Positions 32,574 to 41,025 of a stretch of DNA of 64,000 nt are shown here, in pieces. The position numbers and the translations under genes are program-made. The stretch covers positions 56,812 through 120,811 of the forward strand of contig NZ_JAOAMU010000007.1 in NCBI RefSeq assembly GCF_025154075.1, read 5' to 3'. The stretch is from Chryseobacterium herbae. GTDB lineage: Bacteria > Bacteroidota > Bacteroidia > Flavobacteriales > Weeksellaceae. Numbering within the stretch: the first letter of the stretch is position 1; every line of letters starts with the position of its first letter. Below the pieces are notes generated by a model. The model was not told where the DNA came from. It did no database searches and worked only from the letters and a program-made list of their open reading frames with translations.

Positions 32574-34379
32574 ATGCAAAACATTAGAAATATTGCGATT
32601 ATCGCACACGTTGACCACGGGAAGACGACTTTGGTTGACAAGATTATTCATGCTACAAACATTTTCAGAGAAAATCAGGAAAGTGGAGAATTAATAATGG
32701 ATAATAACGATCTTGAAAGAGAAAGAGGTATTACCATTCTATCTAAAAATATTTCTGTTACTTATAAAGACGTTAAAATTAACGTAATCGATACTCCCGG
32801 TCACGCCGATTTCGGTGGGGAAGTAGAGAGAGTTTTAAAAATGGCGGATGGAGTTATTTTGTTGGTGGATGCCTTTGAAGGGCCGATGCCTCAAACAAGA
32901 TTCGTACTTCAGAAAGCTTTGGAATTAGGACTTAGACCATTGGTAGTAATCAACAAAGTAGATAAACCAAACTGTCGTCCTGAAGAAGTTCATGATAAAG
33001 TATTTGATTTATTCTTTGCCCTTGAAGCGACTGAAGAGCAGTTGGATTTCCCAACATTCTACGGTTCTTCTAAGCAAGGTTGGTTCAATACTTCATTAGA
33101 ACAAACAGAAGATATTTTCCCATTATTAGATGGTATCTTACAGTATGTTCCTGAACCGAAAGTGGCAGAAGGAAGCTTACAGATGCAGATTGTTTCTCTT
33201 GACTTTTCTTCTTTCCTGGGAAGAATTGCGATTGGAAAAGTAATCAGAGGAGAGATCAAAGAATCTCAGTGGATTGGTTTAGCTCAGGCAGACGGTAAGA
33301 TTTTGAAAGGAAAAGTAAAAGAACTTTACGTTTTTGAAGGCTTAGGAAAGAAAAAAGTTACAGAAGTAAAAGCAGGTGATATCTGTGCTGTTGTAGGTTT
33401 TGATGCTTTCCAGATCGGTGATTCATTCGTAGATCTTGAAACTCCTGAACCATTGCCAAGAACTGCAATTGATGAGCCTACATTGAACATGACGTTCTCT
33501 ATCAACAATTCACCTTTCTTCGGTAAAGACGGTAAATATGTTACTTCAAACCACCTGAAAGAAAGATTAACTAAAGAATTAGAGAAAAACTTAGCATTAA
33601 GAGTTGAACAGACTGCTGATGCCAACACTTTCCTTGTATTCGGTAGAGGTATTCTTCACTTGTCCGTTTTAATTGAAACAATGAGAAGAGAAGGGTATGA
33701 AATGACGATTGGTCAGCCACAGGTTATCCTTAGAGAAATCGATGGAGAAAAATGTGAGCCTTATGAATCTTTAGTAGTAGACGTTCCTGAAGAATATGCT
33801 TCCAGAGTAATCGACTTGGCTACTCAGAGAAAAGGTGACCTTCACATTATGGAAACTAAAGGAGAAATGCAGCATATGGAATTCGAAATTCCTTCAAGAG
33901 GTTTGATCGGATTGCGTTCTCAAATGTTGACTGCAACTGCTGGTGAGGCTATTATGGCGCACCGTTTTACAGAATATAAGCCTTTCAAAGGTGCTATTCC
34001 TGGAAGAAGTAATGGAGTATTGGTTAGCAAAACTCAAGGTCCTGCTACAGAATATTCTATCGCAAAACTACAGGATAGAGGTAAGTTCTATGTAGATCCG
34101 GGTGAGGAAATCTACGGAGGTATGATTATCGGTGAGCAGAACAAGCCTGGTGACTTAGTGATAAACATCGTTGAAGCAAAACAATTGAACAACATGCGTG
34201 CTTCAGGTAAAGATAAAGATACTGGCGTTGCTCCAAAAATCTTATTCTCTCTTGAAGAATGTATGGAATATATCCAGGGTGATGAAGCGATCGAGGTAAC
34301 TCCAAACTTTATCCGTATGAGAAAGAAAATCCTTTCTGAAGAAGAAAGAAAAAGAGTGGAAAGATCAGCGAAAGCGTAA
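32574..34379 (+). CDS. typA: translational GTPase TypA/BipA
   Basis: 601 residues. G1 AHVDHGKTTLVDKI, switch II DTPGHADFGGEVERV, G4 NKVDKP and the effector RERGITI motif are intact, followed by EF-G-like domains and the TypA C-terminal domain (GDEAIEVTPNFIRMRKKIL). TypA binds ribosomes and helps 50S assembly and stress adaptation. It is a single gene with its own promoter and a terminator at 34400-34428. Codon use is the housekeeping type. Confidence 0.97.
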   Translation: MQNIRNIAIIAHVDHGKTTLVDKIIHATNIFRENQESGELIMDNNDLERERGITILSKNISVTYKDVKINVIDTPGHADFGGEVERVLKMADGVILLVDAFEGPMPQTRFVLQKALELGLRPLVVINKVDKPNCRPEEVHDKVFDLFFALEATEEQLDFPTFYGSSKQGWFNTSLEQTEDIFPLLDGILQYVPEPKVAEGSLQMQIVSLDFSSFLGRIAIGKVIRGEIKESQWIGLAQADGKILKGKVKELYVFEGLGKKKVTEVKAGDICAVVGFDAFQIGDSFVDLETPEPLPRTAIDEPTLNMTFSINNSPFFGKDGKYVTSNHLKERLTKELEKNLALRVEQTADANTFLVFGRGILHLSVLIETMRREGYEMTIGQPQVILREIDGEKCEPYESLVVDVPEEYASRVIDLATQRKGDLHIMETKGEMQHMEFEIPSRGLIGLRSQMLTATAGEAIMAHRFTEYKPFKGAIPGRSNGVLVSKTQGPATEYSIAKLQDRGKFYVDPGEEIYGGMIIGEQNKPGDLVINIVEAKQLNNMRASGKDKDTGVAPKILFSLEECMEYIQGDEAIEVTPNFIRMRKKILSEEERKRVERSAKA

Positions 34380-34399
34380 GAAATTCTTATATATTAGAA

Positions 34400-34428
34400 A
34401 AGCCTCGAATTTTTCGGGGCTTTTTTTA
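34400..34428 (+). terminator. typA terminator
   Basis: AAGCCTCGAA/TTCGGGGCTT stem (one G-T pair) followed by seven T. Confidence 0.8.
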
Positions 34429-34506
34429 TGAGACTATGTCTTAAAATGTTTATTTTGGCATAATAATCTCTTAGAAAAAATAAATTTTAAAAGTAGTTTG
34501 CAGACG

Positions 34507-36117
34507 ATGAGAATGAATATCATAAAGCTTACTGTTTTAGCCGGAGTTTTTGCATCATATGCCAGCTGCTCCGTCCAGAACAATACCGTAAAAGCAACCC
34601 CGACAAAAAATACAGCAAAGCCCAATACGAATATATCAAAACCAAAAGAGCCAGTTGCCACAGTAAAACCCGGAACACCAATGCCTCCCGCGGATGAAAA
34701 CTTCAGAACAGTTCTTCCTGAAGTGAAAAGAGAATTCCGTGGAGCCTGGATTGCAAGTGTAGCCAATATCAACTGGCCATCAAGAAATGACTTAACGGTT
34801 GATCAGCAAAAAGCGGAAGCCATAAGCATGCTGGATATGCTGAAAGACAACAATTTCAACGCTGCAATCTTCCAGATCAGACCTTCTGCAGATGCACTTT
34901 ATACAAGTAATATTGAGCCTTGGTCGTATTTTTTGACCGGACAGACCGGAACTGCTCCTTATCCAAATTATGATCCTCTTCAGTTTTGGATTGAAGAAGC
35001 CCATAAAAGAGGTCTGGAACTGCATGTCTGGTTAAATCCTTACCGTGCGCACCATTCAAACGGAGGTGCTGTCAACAGCCTTTCTATGGCGAACAAGCTT
35101 TCCGATGTCGTTATTAAATTAAAGAACGGAATGTACTGGTTCGATCCTGCCAATCCAAAAACGCAGGGCCACGTTTCCAATGTCGTAAAAGATATTGTGA
35201 AAAGATATGACATTGATGCCGTTCATTTTGACGATTATTTTTATCCATATGCTACTTACAACAGAGGTGCAGACTTTCCGGATAATGCAAGCTGGAATGA
35301 ATATCTGAGAAACGGCGGAACCTTGTCCAGAGCAGACTGGAGAAGAGACAATGTAAATAAATTCGTTGAAAGGATTTACAAAGAGATCCATGCAGAGAAA
35401 AACTATGTAAGATTCGGGATCAGTCCGTTTGGAATCTGGAAGCCGGGATATCCTGAAGGAATCGTAGGTTCATCTCAGTACGACGAATTGTATGCTGATG
35501 CTAAATTATGGCTGAACAAAGGTTGGGTAGATTATTTCTCACCGCAGCTGTATTGGCCAATTGATTCAAAAGGGCAGGGCTTTGAAGCTTTATTAAACTG
35601 GTGGAAATCTGAAAATACAATGAACCGCCACTTGTGGCCGGGACTCAATACGGTGGAGATTAAAGTATCAGATCGTCCTACGGAAATCAAAAATCAGATT
35701 GAGGTTTCCAGACAGATTTTAAAGAATGACGCCGGAGAAATCCATTGGAGTATTGCAGGGCTTACAAAAAATCCCAATATGCTTCCTGTCCTGAAAAACG
35801 GACCTTACAAAGAAAAAGCACTTGTTCCGAAAACAGGATGGATCAAAGCTGCTCCATTGCAGACTCCTACCATATTTGTTACAGATAACGGAAGTTCAGC
35901 CAGAACAAGCTGGAGCACCAAAAATATCGGTGATGTATTCCAATGGGTACTTTTCACCCAATACAACGGAGTTTGGGAAACGGAAATCCTTACTCTAGAA
36001 AACCTTTCAAAAGACATCCCGAAATTTAAAGACGGCAAAAAACTCAATGCTGTCGCTATCAAAGCAGTCGACAGACTCGGAAATGAAAGTGATTATATGG
36101 CGAAGAAGCTAAAATAA
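34507..36117 (+). CDS. GH10-like (DUF187/GHL10) lipoprotein glycosidase
   Basis: 536 residues from ATG 34507 (34513 is also possible; a TTG at 34498 would put extra residues before the signal). The lipobox SYASC comes near residue 21, then a low-complexity Lys/Pro/Thr linker. The GHL10 domain starts at EFRGAWIASVANINWPS, includes the DAVHFDDYFYPY motif (catalytic acidic pair) and runs to about residue 420, with a C-terminal fibronectin-like domain. Related proteins cleave cell-wall or surface polysaccharide; the substrate is not known. It is surface or periplasm-anchored. Confidence 0.87.
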   Translation: MRMNIIKLTVLAGVFASYASCSVQNNTVKATPTKNTAKPNTNISKPKEPVATVKPGTPMPPADENFRTVLPEVKREFRGAWIASVANINWPSRNDLTVDQQKAEAISMLDMLKDNNFNAAIFQIRPSADALYTSNIEPWSYFLTGQTGTAPYPNYDPLQFWIEEAHKRGLELHVWLNPYRAHHSNGGAVNSLSMANKLSDVVIKLKNGMYWFDPANPKTQGHVSNVVKDIVKRYDIDAVHFDDYFYPYATYNRGADFPDNASWNEYLRNGGTLSRADWRRDNVNKFVERIYKEIHAEKNYVRFGISPFGIWKPGYPEGIVGSSQYDELYADAKLWLNKGWVDYFSPQLYWPIDSKGQGFEALLNWWKSENTMNRHLWPGLNTVEIKVSDRPTEIKNQIEVSRQILKNDAGEIHWSIAGLTKNPNMLPVLKNGPYKEKALVPKTGWIKAAPLQTPTIFVTDNGSSARTSWSTKNIGDVFQWVLFTQYNGVWETEILTLENLSKDIPKFKDGKKLNAVAIKAVDRLGNESDYMAKKLK

Positions 36118-36567
36118 TCTTAGCAGGTTGGAAGAGGGAAGATGGAGGCTGGAAGTTAATATTAGCCTTGACATTGCTCACGATTGTCATTGAATTTAGC
36201 AGCTTTGAAAAAACGAATAAAAACCTTTTACGTTTAATAAAACAACAAAAAAACCAGTTCAAAAAAGGACTGGTTTTTTTCTTAAATATAACACCCAACC
36301 AGCAGCATGAAATTTTATCGGAGATAAAATCCTTGCGCCTTAAAACAGTCGAATCAGAAAATAATTTGCGCCCTTGCGTTCATCAAAAAAATACAAAACC
36401 AATTCAAAAAATGAGATCAATTTATTTTAGAATAACTATAAATTAAATATTTAAAACTATTTAAATCAGAGGGTTGGAGATTGTACTCTAAGTTAGCTAC
36501 ATGAAAATAAAATACCCGCGGACCCATATTTGCATTATTATTTCCATAATCACAAAAATATAGCATT
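36118..36567. other. non-coding gap
   Basis: About 450 bp. It holds a terminator at 36250-36278 (AAACCAGT/ACTGGTTT) and AT-rich text with the decayed segments CCTTGCGCC and TTGCGCCCTTGCG near 36331-36377. A weak -7 element (CATATTTG) at 36525-36532 may serve ferritin. No gene is convincing. Confidence 0.6.
36250..36278. terminator. hairpin terminator after the GH10-like gene
   Basis: AAACCAGT/ACTGGTTT stem with a 10-nt loop followed by T-run. Confidence 0.75.
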
Positions 36568-37119
36568 ATGAATACCAACAGACTTTCCGCGACTATTGAA
36601 AAAGCACTTAGTGATCAGATGAACAAAGAAATTCACGCATCACACATTTTTCTGTCTTATGGAGTATGGGCAGATGACAAAGGCTATCAGGGGATTGCCA
36701 ACTTCCTTTACAGACATTCGCAGGAAGAGAGAAACCATTCCATCAAATTCATGGAATATGTACTGAACAGAGGCGGAAAACCGAAAGTAGATACTATTCC
36801 GGCTCCTCCGGCTGATCCGGATTCCTTAACGGCCTGTTTCGATGGGGTCTTTAAGCATGAAGTAGACAATACGACTGCAATTTATAAAATTGTAGATATG
36901 GCACTGGAAGAAAAAGACTGGGCAACCTGGAATTTTATGCAGTGGTTTGTTCAGGAACAGATTGAAGAAGAAACGCTGGCGGCCAACCTGATTGATAAAT
37001 TGAAAATTGCAGGTGGGGACAGAGCTACGGATGAATCATTATTTACTTTAGATAAAACATTACAGAATACACCGAATGACGTTCCTTTGGCTCAGGAAGC
37101 TACCGGGGAGAATCCATAA
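36568..37119 (+). CDS. ferritin
   Basis: 183 residues, about 10-15 longer than a typical bacterial ferritin because of a C-terminal tail (TPNDVPLAQEATGENP). The four-helix diiron fold is clear: MNKEIHASHIFLSYGVW, SQEERNHSIKFMEYVLNRGG (ferroxidase Glu and His), and FVQEQIEEETLAANLI. It stores iron as a ferrihydrite core in a 24-mer in the cytoplasm. It is monocistronic, ended by the terminator at 37147-37178. The iron-uptake type operon at 15-21 kb is in the same window but not adjacent. Confidence 0.94.
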   Translation: MNTNRLSATIEKALSDQMNKEIHASHIFLSYGVWADDKGYQGIANFLYRHSQEERNHSIKFMEYVLNRGGKPKVDTIPAPPADPDSLTACFDGVFKHEVDNTTAIYKIVDMALEEKDWATWNFMQWFVQEQIEEETLAANLIDKLKIAGGDRATDESLFTLDKTLQNTPNDVPLAQEATGENP

Positions 37120-37146
37120 AAAACCAATTGGTGAACGAAAATTATT

Positions 37147-37178
37147 AAAAATCTGTCAGAATTACTGGCAGATTTTTT
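37147..37178 (+). terminator. ferritin terminator
   Basis: AAAATCTGTCAG/CTGGCAGATTTT stem (one G-T pair) with T-run. Confidence 0.8.
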
Positions 37179-37204
37179 TATTATGAATCTCCCCATAAAT
37201 TTAC

Positions 37205-37212
37205 TACCTTTG
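37205..37212 (+). promoter_or_regulatory. -7 element of ychF
   Basis: TACCTTTG, about 108 nt ahead of the ATG, implying a long 5' untranslated region or an unseen second promoter. Confidence 0.45.
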
Positions 37213-37319
37213 CAGGCTGAAAGTTCAATGGTCCAAAGTTGATAAGGGAAACCTAAGCATAAGACCGGAACCTTGAACTGAAATCGTATCATTGAACATT
37301 AAACTTTGAATTTTACAAT

Positions 37320-38411
37320 ATGAAATGTGGAATTGTAGGCCTTCCGAATGTAGGTAAATCAACTCTTTTTAACTGCTTAAGCAATGCTAAAGCACAATCT
37401 GCGAACTATCCTTTCTGTACTATAGAACCGAACTTAGGAACGGTATCGGTGCCGGATCAGAGATTATTCGAGCTTGAAAAATTAGTTAATCCGGAGAGAG
37501 TACTGCCTGCGGTAGTTGAAATCGTTGACATTGCAGGTCTTGTAAAAGGGGCTAGCAAAGGAGAAGGATTAGGAAACCAGTTTCTGGCGAATATCCGCGA
37601 GTGTGAAGCGATTATCCACGTTTTAAGATGTTTTGACAACGGTAATATCATCCACGTTGAAGGTTCTGTAGATCCGATGAGAGATAAGGAAATCATCGAC
37701 ATCGAGTTACAGTTGAAAGACCTTGAAACAGTAGGAAAAGCTGTTGATAAAGCTAAAAAATTCATCAAGTCAGGAAAGAAAGACGATATCCTTGTCTATG
37801 AAACACTTCAAAACCTGGAGAAGTTTATTGAGGATGGAAAAAATGCAAGAGAATTTCCTGTTAATGATTTAACGCAGCCTATCATTGAAGAAATCCAGCT
37901 TTTAACTAAAAAGCCGGTTTTATATGTATGCAACGTAGACGAGAATTCTATCAAAAACGGAAACGAATGGATAGGAAAAATCGAAACGATGGCTAAAAAT
38001 GAAGGTGCGGAGGTTGTTGTATTGGCAGCACAGATCGAGGCTGACATCAATGAACTTGAAACATTTGAGGAAAGAGAGATCTTCCTTGAAGAATTAGGTC
38101 TTGAAGAGCCTGGAGTAAACCGTTTGATCAGAAAAGCTTACGATCTATTGAAGCTTCAGACGTATTTTACGGCTGGTGTAAAAGAAGTAAGAGCCTGGAC
38201 AATTGGTCAGGGATGGACAGCTCCACAGGCTGCCGGAGTGATCCACACGGACTTCGAAAAAGGATTCATTCGTGCGGAAGTAATCAAGTACAATGATTAT
38301 TTAACGTACGGTTCTGAAGTGAAAATTAAAGAAGCCGGAAAACTTTCTGTAGAAGGTAAAGAGTACATCGTACAGGATGGCGACATCATGCACTTCAGAT
38401 TCAACGTATAA
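37320..38411 (+). CDS. ychF: redox-regulated ATPase YchF/EngD
   Basis: 363 residues. P-loop GLPNVGKSTLFNCLS (about 6-20), DIAGLVKGASKGEGLGNQFL switch II, the relaxed NVDE nucleotide motif in place of NKxD that gives YchF its ATP preference, and a C-terminal TGS domain (from about residue 280). It is a conserved ribosome-associated ATPase of the Obg family. It is monocistronic with a terminator at 38437-38472. Confidence 0.97.
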   Translation: MKCGIVGLPNVGKSTLFNCLSNAKAQSANYPFCTIEPNLGTVSVPDQRLFELEKLVNPERVLPAVVEIVDIAGLVKGASKGEGLGNQFLANIRECEAIIHVLRCFDNGNIIHVEGSVDPMRDKEIIDIELQLKDLETVGKAVDKAKKFIKSGKKDDILVYETLQNLEKFIEDGKNAREFPVNDLTQPIIEEIQLLTKKPVLYVCNVDENSIKNGNEWIGKIETMAKNEGAEVVVLAAQIEADINELETFEEREIFLEELGLEEPGVNRLIRKAYDLLKLQTYFTAGVKEVRAWTIGQGWTAPQAAGVIHTDFEKGFIRAEVIKYNDYLTYGSEVKIKEAGKLSVEGKEYIVQDGDIMHFRFNV

Positions 38412-38436
38412 GAATATATTAAAGTTAGTTATAAAT

Positions 38437-38472
38437 GAAAAACGCTTCCACGAAATATGGGGAGCGTTTTTT
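38437..38472 (+). terminator. ychF terminator
   Basis: AAAAACGCT/AGCGTTTTTT stem with T-run. Confidence 0.75.
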
Positions 38473-38476
38473 GCAT

Positions 38477-38503
38477 AAAAAACCACCCTGCAGGAGAGTG
38501 GTT
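38477..38503 (-). terminator. terminator of the GG-leader peptide operon
   Basis: On the minus strand AACCAC/GTGGTT hairpin followed by T-run, 22 bp beyond the stop of the last peptide gene. Confidence 0.7.
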
Positions 38504-38524
38504 CTTTAAAAATATTTCTTGATT

Positions 38525-38704
38525 TTAGAATATTCGCTCGATAGGATCTATGATGATCAGCTGGCACTGCTGTTCAGCGCATCCTCTTCCATATTTTCTG
38601 CATTCTCCTGTAAAAGGATCAATGCACATTTCCTTTCCGCCAACGATTGTTCTTAGTTCTCTTTTGTTTAGTTTTTTTCCGTTGCTCAAATTTTGATTTT
38701 TCAT
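38525..38704 (-). CDS. GG-leader cysteine peptide precursor P5
   Basis: 59 residues. Leader MKNQNLSNGKKLNKRELRTI then Val-Gly-Gly (Gly22-Gly23). The core has Cys27, Cys35, Cys42, Cys47 (C-x7-C-x6-C-x4-C), with DP after the first Cys and GCA at the third, and a hydrophobic tail (LIIIDPIERIF). The leader fits the double-glycine class cleaved by C39-type peptidase/ABC exporters. It is the third gene of a three-gene operon (39196 to 38525, gaps of 31 and 47 bp). The mature product could be a bacteriocin-like or signalling peptide; its activity is unknown. Confidence 0.8.
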   Translation of the reverse strand: MKNQNLSNGKKLNKRELRTIVGGKEMCIDPFTGECRKYGRGCAEQQCQLIIIDPIERIF

Positions 38705-38751
38705 AGTCTTTGATTTATTTTAATTAGTTTTTTGTAAACGGGATACTAAAA

Positions 38752-38967
38752 TTAAGGCTCAAATACAGGTTCCGGTTGTGGTCTGCATATTTTTTGTGCA
38801 CAGCCTACAGAGATTTTTGTACACGCTCTTGGATCATCCGCTGGAATGGGTTCACATGGAAATTCTGTACAAAGAATAGGTTCCATACAATTCATCATAC
38901 CTCCGGAAATAGTTTTAAGCTCTTTTTTACTGAGCTTTTTTCCGCTGTTTAAAATTAAATTTTTCAT
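38752..38967 (-). CDS. GG-leader cysteine peptide precursor P4
   Basis: 71 residues from ATG 38967 (an in-frame TTG at 38976 would add three). Leader MKNLILNSGKKLSKKELKTI, Ser-Gly-Gly (22-23). The core carries six Cys (27, 33, 38, 49, 56, 61), ending in CRPQPEPVFEP. The last three Cys keep the x6/x4 spacing of the other peptides; the first part has an extra C-x4-C (LCTEFPC) element. It follows P3 by 31 bp. Confidence 0.85.
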   Translation of the reverse strand: MKNLILNSGKKLSKKELKTISGGMMNCMEPILCTEFPCEPIPADDPRACTKISVGCAQKICRPQPEPVFEP

Positions 38968-38998
38968 AGTTTTCAATTGGCTTAATTCGTGATTAATT

Positions 38999-39196
38999 TT
39001 AAACTAATGGTTGTGGTCTGCATTCTTTTTGTGCACAAACCTTCGAAATGATGGTGCATCCATTAGGATCTGAAGAAGGTTCGCATGGCTGATTTGGGCA
39101 AAGAACCGGTTGCACACAGTTCAGTAGGCCTCCTGCGATCGTTTTTAATTGTTTTTTGCTTAGTTTTTTCCCACTTGTTAAAAATAGGTTTTTCAT
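38999..39196 (-). CDS. GG-leader cysteine peptide precursor P3
   Basis: 65 residues. Leader MKNLFLTSGKKLSKKQLKTI, Ala-Gly-Gly (22-23). Six Cys in the core (27, 33, 38, 47, 54, 59), with the LCPNQPC insertion and final ECRPQPLV. It forms the 6-Cys subtype together with P4. It is the first gene of a three-gene operon; its leader region before the ATG (ATTAAAAATCAAAACA) is nearly the same as that before P2, evidence of recent duplication. Confidence 0.85.
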   Translation of the reverse strand: MKNLFLTSGKKLSKKQLKTIAGGLLNCVQPVLCPNQPCEPSSDPNGCTIISKVCAQKECRPQPLV

Positions 39197-39307
39197 TGTT
39201 TTGATTTTTAATGTGTTAGTTGAAAACTAAGATATGAAAAATATTCACATATATCACTTGGTAAAGAAAAAATATTCAAAAATTGTATTGAATACCTGAA
39301 AAGGCAA

Positions 39308-39339
39308 AAAAAACCGTTCAGGAATTGAACGGCTTTTTT
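39308..39339. terminator. bidirectional terminator after P2
   Basis: AACCGTTCA/TGAACGGCTT stem with A and T runs on both sides, between P2 and P3. Confidence 0.8.
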
Positions 39340-39345
39340 CGTTTT

Positions 39346-39510
39346 CTATAAAGGATCTATGATTGGTCTGCATTGTAATTGTGCGCAGCCCATTGAGATT
39401 TTTCTGCATCCTCCGGTCATGGGATCAATGCAGTCCATTAATCCACCTGTGATACTTCTTAATTGCTTTTTGTTTAGCTTTTTTCCCTTTGGTAAGTTTT
39501 GATTTTTCAT
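39346..39510 (-). CDS. GG-leader cysteine peptide precursor P2
   Basis: 54 residues. Leader MKNQNLPKGKKLNKKQLRSI, Thr-Gly-Gly (22-23), core with Cys27, 35, 42, 47, the 4-Cys subtype (CIDPMTGGC, GCAQLQCRP). It is a separate transcription unit: terminator 39308-39339 lies downstream, and the P1 terminator lies upstream. Too short for the usual minimum length of gene callers. Confidence 0.82.
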   Translation of the reverse strand: MKNQNLPKGKKLNKKQLRSITGGLMDCIDPMTGGCRKISMGCAQLQCRPIIDPL

Positions 39511-39652
39511 TGTTTTGATTTTTAGTGTATTAGCTGTAACTAAAATAAAAAAAATAATTGATAGTATATCACAATATTATGAGAAATATTTAAATAATCA
39601 GCAAGAATACTGGTGTAATTAAGGTTTATTACCGATTAGGTTATGCTATTCA

Positions 39653-39682
39653 TAAAAAATACCACTCTATTGGAATGGCATT
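39653..39682 (-). terminator. terminator after P1
   Basis: On the minus strand ATGCCATT pairs with AGTGGTAT (two G-T pairs), followed by six T. Confidence 0.6.
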
Positions 39683-39694
39683 TTGTTTCATCAT

Positions 39695-39856
39695 CTAATC
39701 CAATATGGATGGACGGCATTGAGGATCGGCGCAGCCTTTTGAGAAAATCCGGCACTGATTGGTTTTAGGATCAAGACACATCATCAATCCACCCGTAATG
39801 CTTCTTAATTCTTTTTTGTTTAATTTTTTTCCTTTTTCTAAATTTTGATTTTTCAT
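39695..39856 (-). CDS. GG-leader cysteine peptide precursor P1
   Basis: 53 residues. Leader MKNQNLEKGKKLNKKELRSI, Thr-Gly-Gly (22-23), core Cys27, 35, 42, 47 (CLDPKTNQC, GCADPQCRP). It is the first gene of the array, divergent from the AraC gene at 39988 with 131 bp between them. The minus strand carries TACCTTGG (one mismatch to the -7 consensus) about 34 nt ahead of the ATG. The AraC protein may or may not control the array. Confidence 0.82.
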   Translation of the reverse strand: MKNQNLEKGKKLNKKELRSITGGLMMCLDPKTNQCRIFSKGCADPQCRPSILD

Positions 39857-39987
39857 AATACTGTAGGTTGTTGTTTGGTGGAACCAAGGTATAAAAAATA
39901 CTTATTGAATGGTATTTTAAAATTTCAGTTGTATTTAATTTTCATATAACGGCAACTTTGTATATTTGAATTTTACAAATCGTAGCT

Positions 39988-40926
39988 ATGGAAAAGATCA
40001 CTCATGCATCTCTTGAAGATTTTTATAAAGAGATGGCCGCCAAGCTGGGAAAAGACCTTGAAAGTATTTTTCCGAAAGGACTTCATAAAGATATCGGACA
40101 CTTTAATGTCTTCGATATCAGGCAGACGATAGAAAAGATAAAGATGACTTCGGAAATGCCTTACAACAGACGGAAGTACTATAAAATCAGTCTGATCAGA
40201 GGCAGGAACAGGGCAGAATATGCTGATAAAATTATAACAATAAAGAAGAATGCCTTGCTGTTTGCCACTCCAAAAGTTCCGTATCATTGGGTTCCGGAAG
40301 ACCCTGACCAGTCGGGGAGTTTCTGTGTATTTACTGAAGACTTTTTCATTAAGGCACAATCACGGTTTTCATTGGAAGAACTGCCGATATTTCAACCCGG
40401 AAATGTTCCGTTATTTGAAATTGAGGATGAACTGGCAGACGAAATAGAAGTGCTTTTTACGAAAATAAAAAAAGAAATTGACTCAGATTATGTATTCAAA
40501 TATGATCTGATCAGGAACTATGTTCTGGAGCTGATCCATTATGGACAAAAGCTACAACCGGCCGCCAAGCTGTCGGCTTCCAATGATGCTTCATTGCGGG
40601 TGGTTTCATTATTCATAGAACTTCTGGAAAGACAATTTCCTATTGAATCTTCGGAACAAAGATTGCAATTAAAAACAGCCAAAGATTACGCAGACCGTCT
40701 TGCAGTGCATGTCAATTACTTAAATAAAAAATTAAAAGAAAGCACAGGAAAAACTACCACTGAATTGATCGCAGACCGAATGGTGCAGGAAGCCAAAATC
40801 CTTTTAAGACAGACCAAATGGAATGTTTCTGAGGTTTCCTATGCCCTGGGCTTTGAAGAAATAGCTCACTTTTCCAACTTTTTCAAAAGAAAAACATCCT
40901 TCACACCCATGGAATTTCGCTCATGA
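39988..40926 (+). CDS. AraC-family transcription regulator
   Basis: 312 residues. The N-terminal domain (PYNRRKYYKISLIRGRN..., PKVPYHWVPEDPDQSGSFCVF) has the same layout as the regulator at 9891-10805, including the NRR-YYK motif. The C-terminal 100 residues hold two HTH units (AKDYADRLAVHVNYLNKKLK; WNVSEVSYALGFEEIAHFSNFFKR). A TATATTTG element lies at 39961-39968. It sits between the divergent peptide array and a short-chain dehydrogenase gene 99 bp downstream; the latter is the usual type of target for this subgroup. Confidence 0.92.
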   Translation: MEKITHASLEDFYKEMAAKLGKDLESIFPKGLHKDIGHFNVFDIRQTIEKIKMTSEMPYNRRKYYKISLIRGRNRAEYADKIITIKKNALLFATPKVPYHWVPEDPDQSGSFCVFTEDFFIKAQSRFSLEELPIFQPGNVPLFEIEDELADEIEVLFTKIKKEIDSDYVFKYDLIRNYVLELIHYGQKLQPAAKLSASNDASLRVVSLFIELLERQFPIESSEQRLQLKTAKDYADRLAVHVNYLNKKLKESTGKTTTELIADRMVQEAKILLRQTKWNVSEVSYALGFEEIAHFSNFFKRKTSFTPMEFRS

Positions 40927-41025
40927 TTTGAATTTTGCAAATTTCAGATTGATTCGGGCAACCACATCTTCTCCATAATTTTCCAACTTTGTACCATTAA
41001 ATATTAAAACAAATCATATAAAAAG

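Noticed and set aside
36168..36446. 92-residue plus-strand frame in the gap after the GH10-like gene
   Set aside because: It runs through the terminator hairpin and low-complexity decayed repeats.
38525..39856. Metallothionein-like proteins
   Set aside because: Cys content is modest and spacing is not CxC; the common GG leader points to exported peptides.
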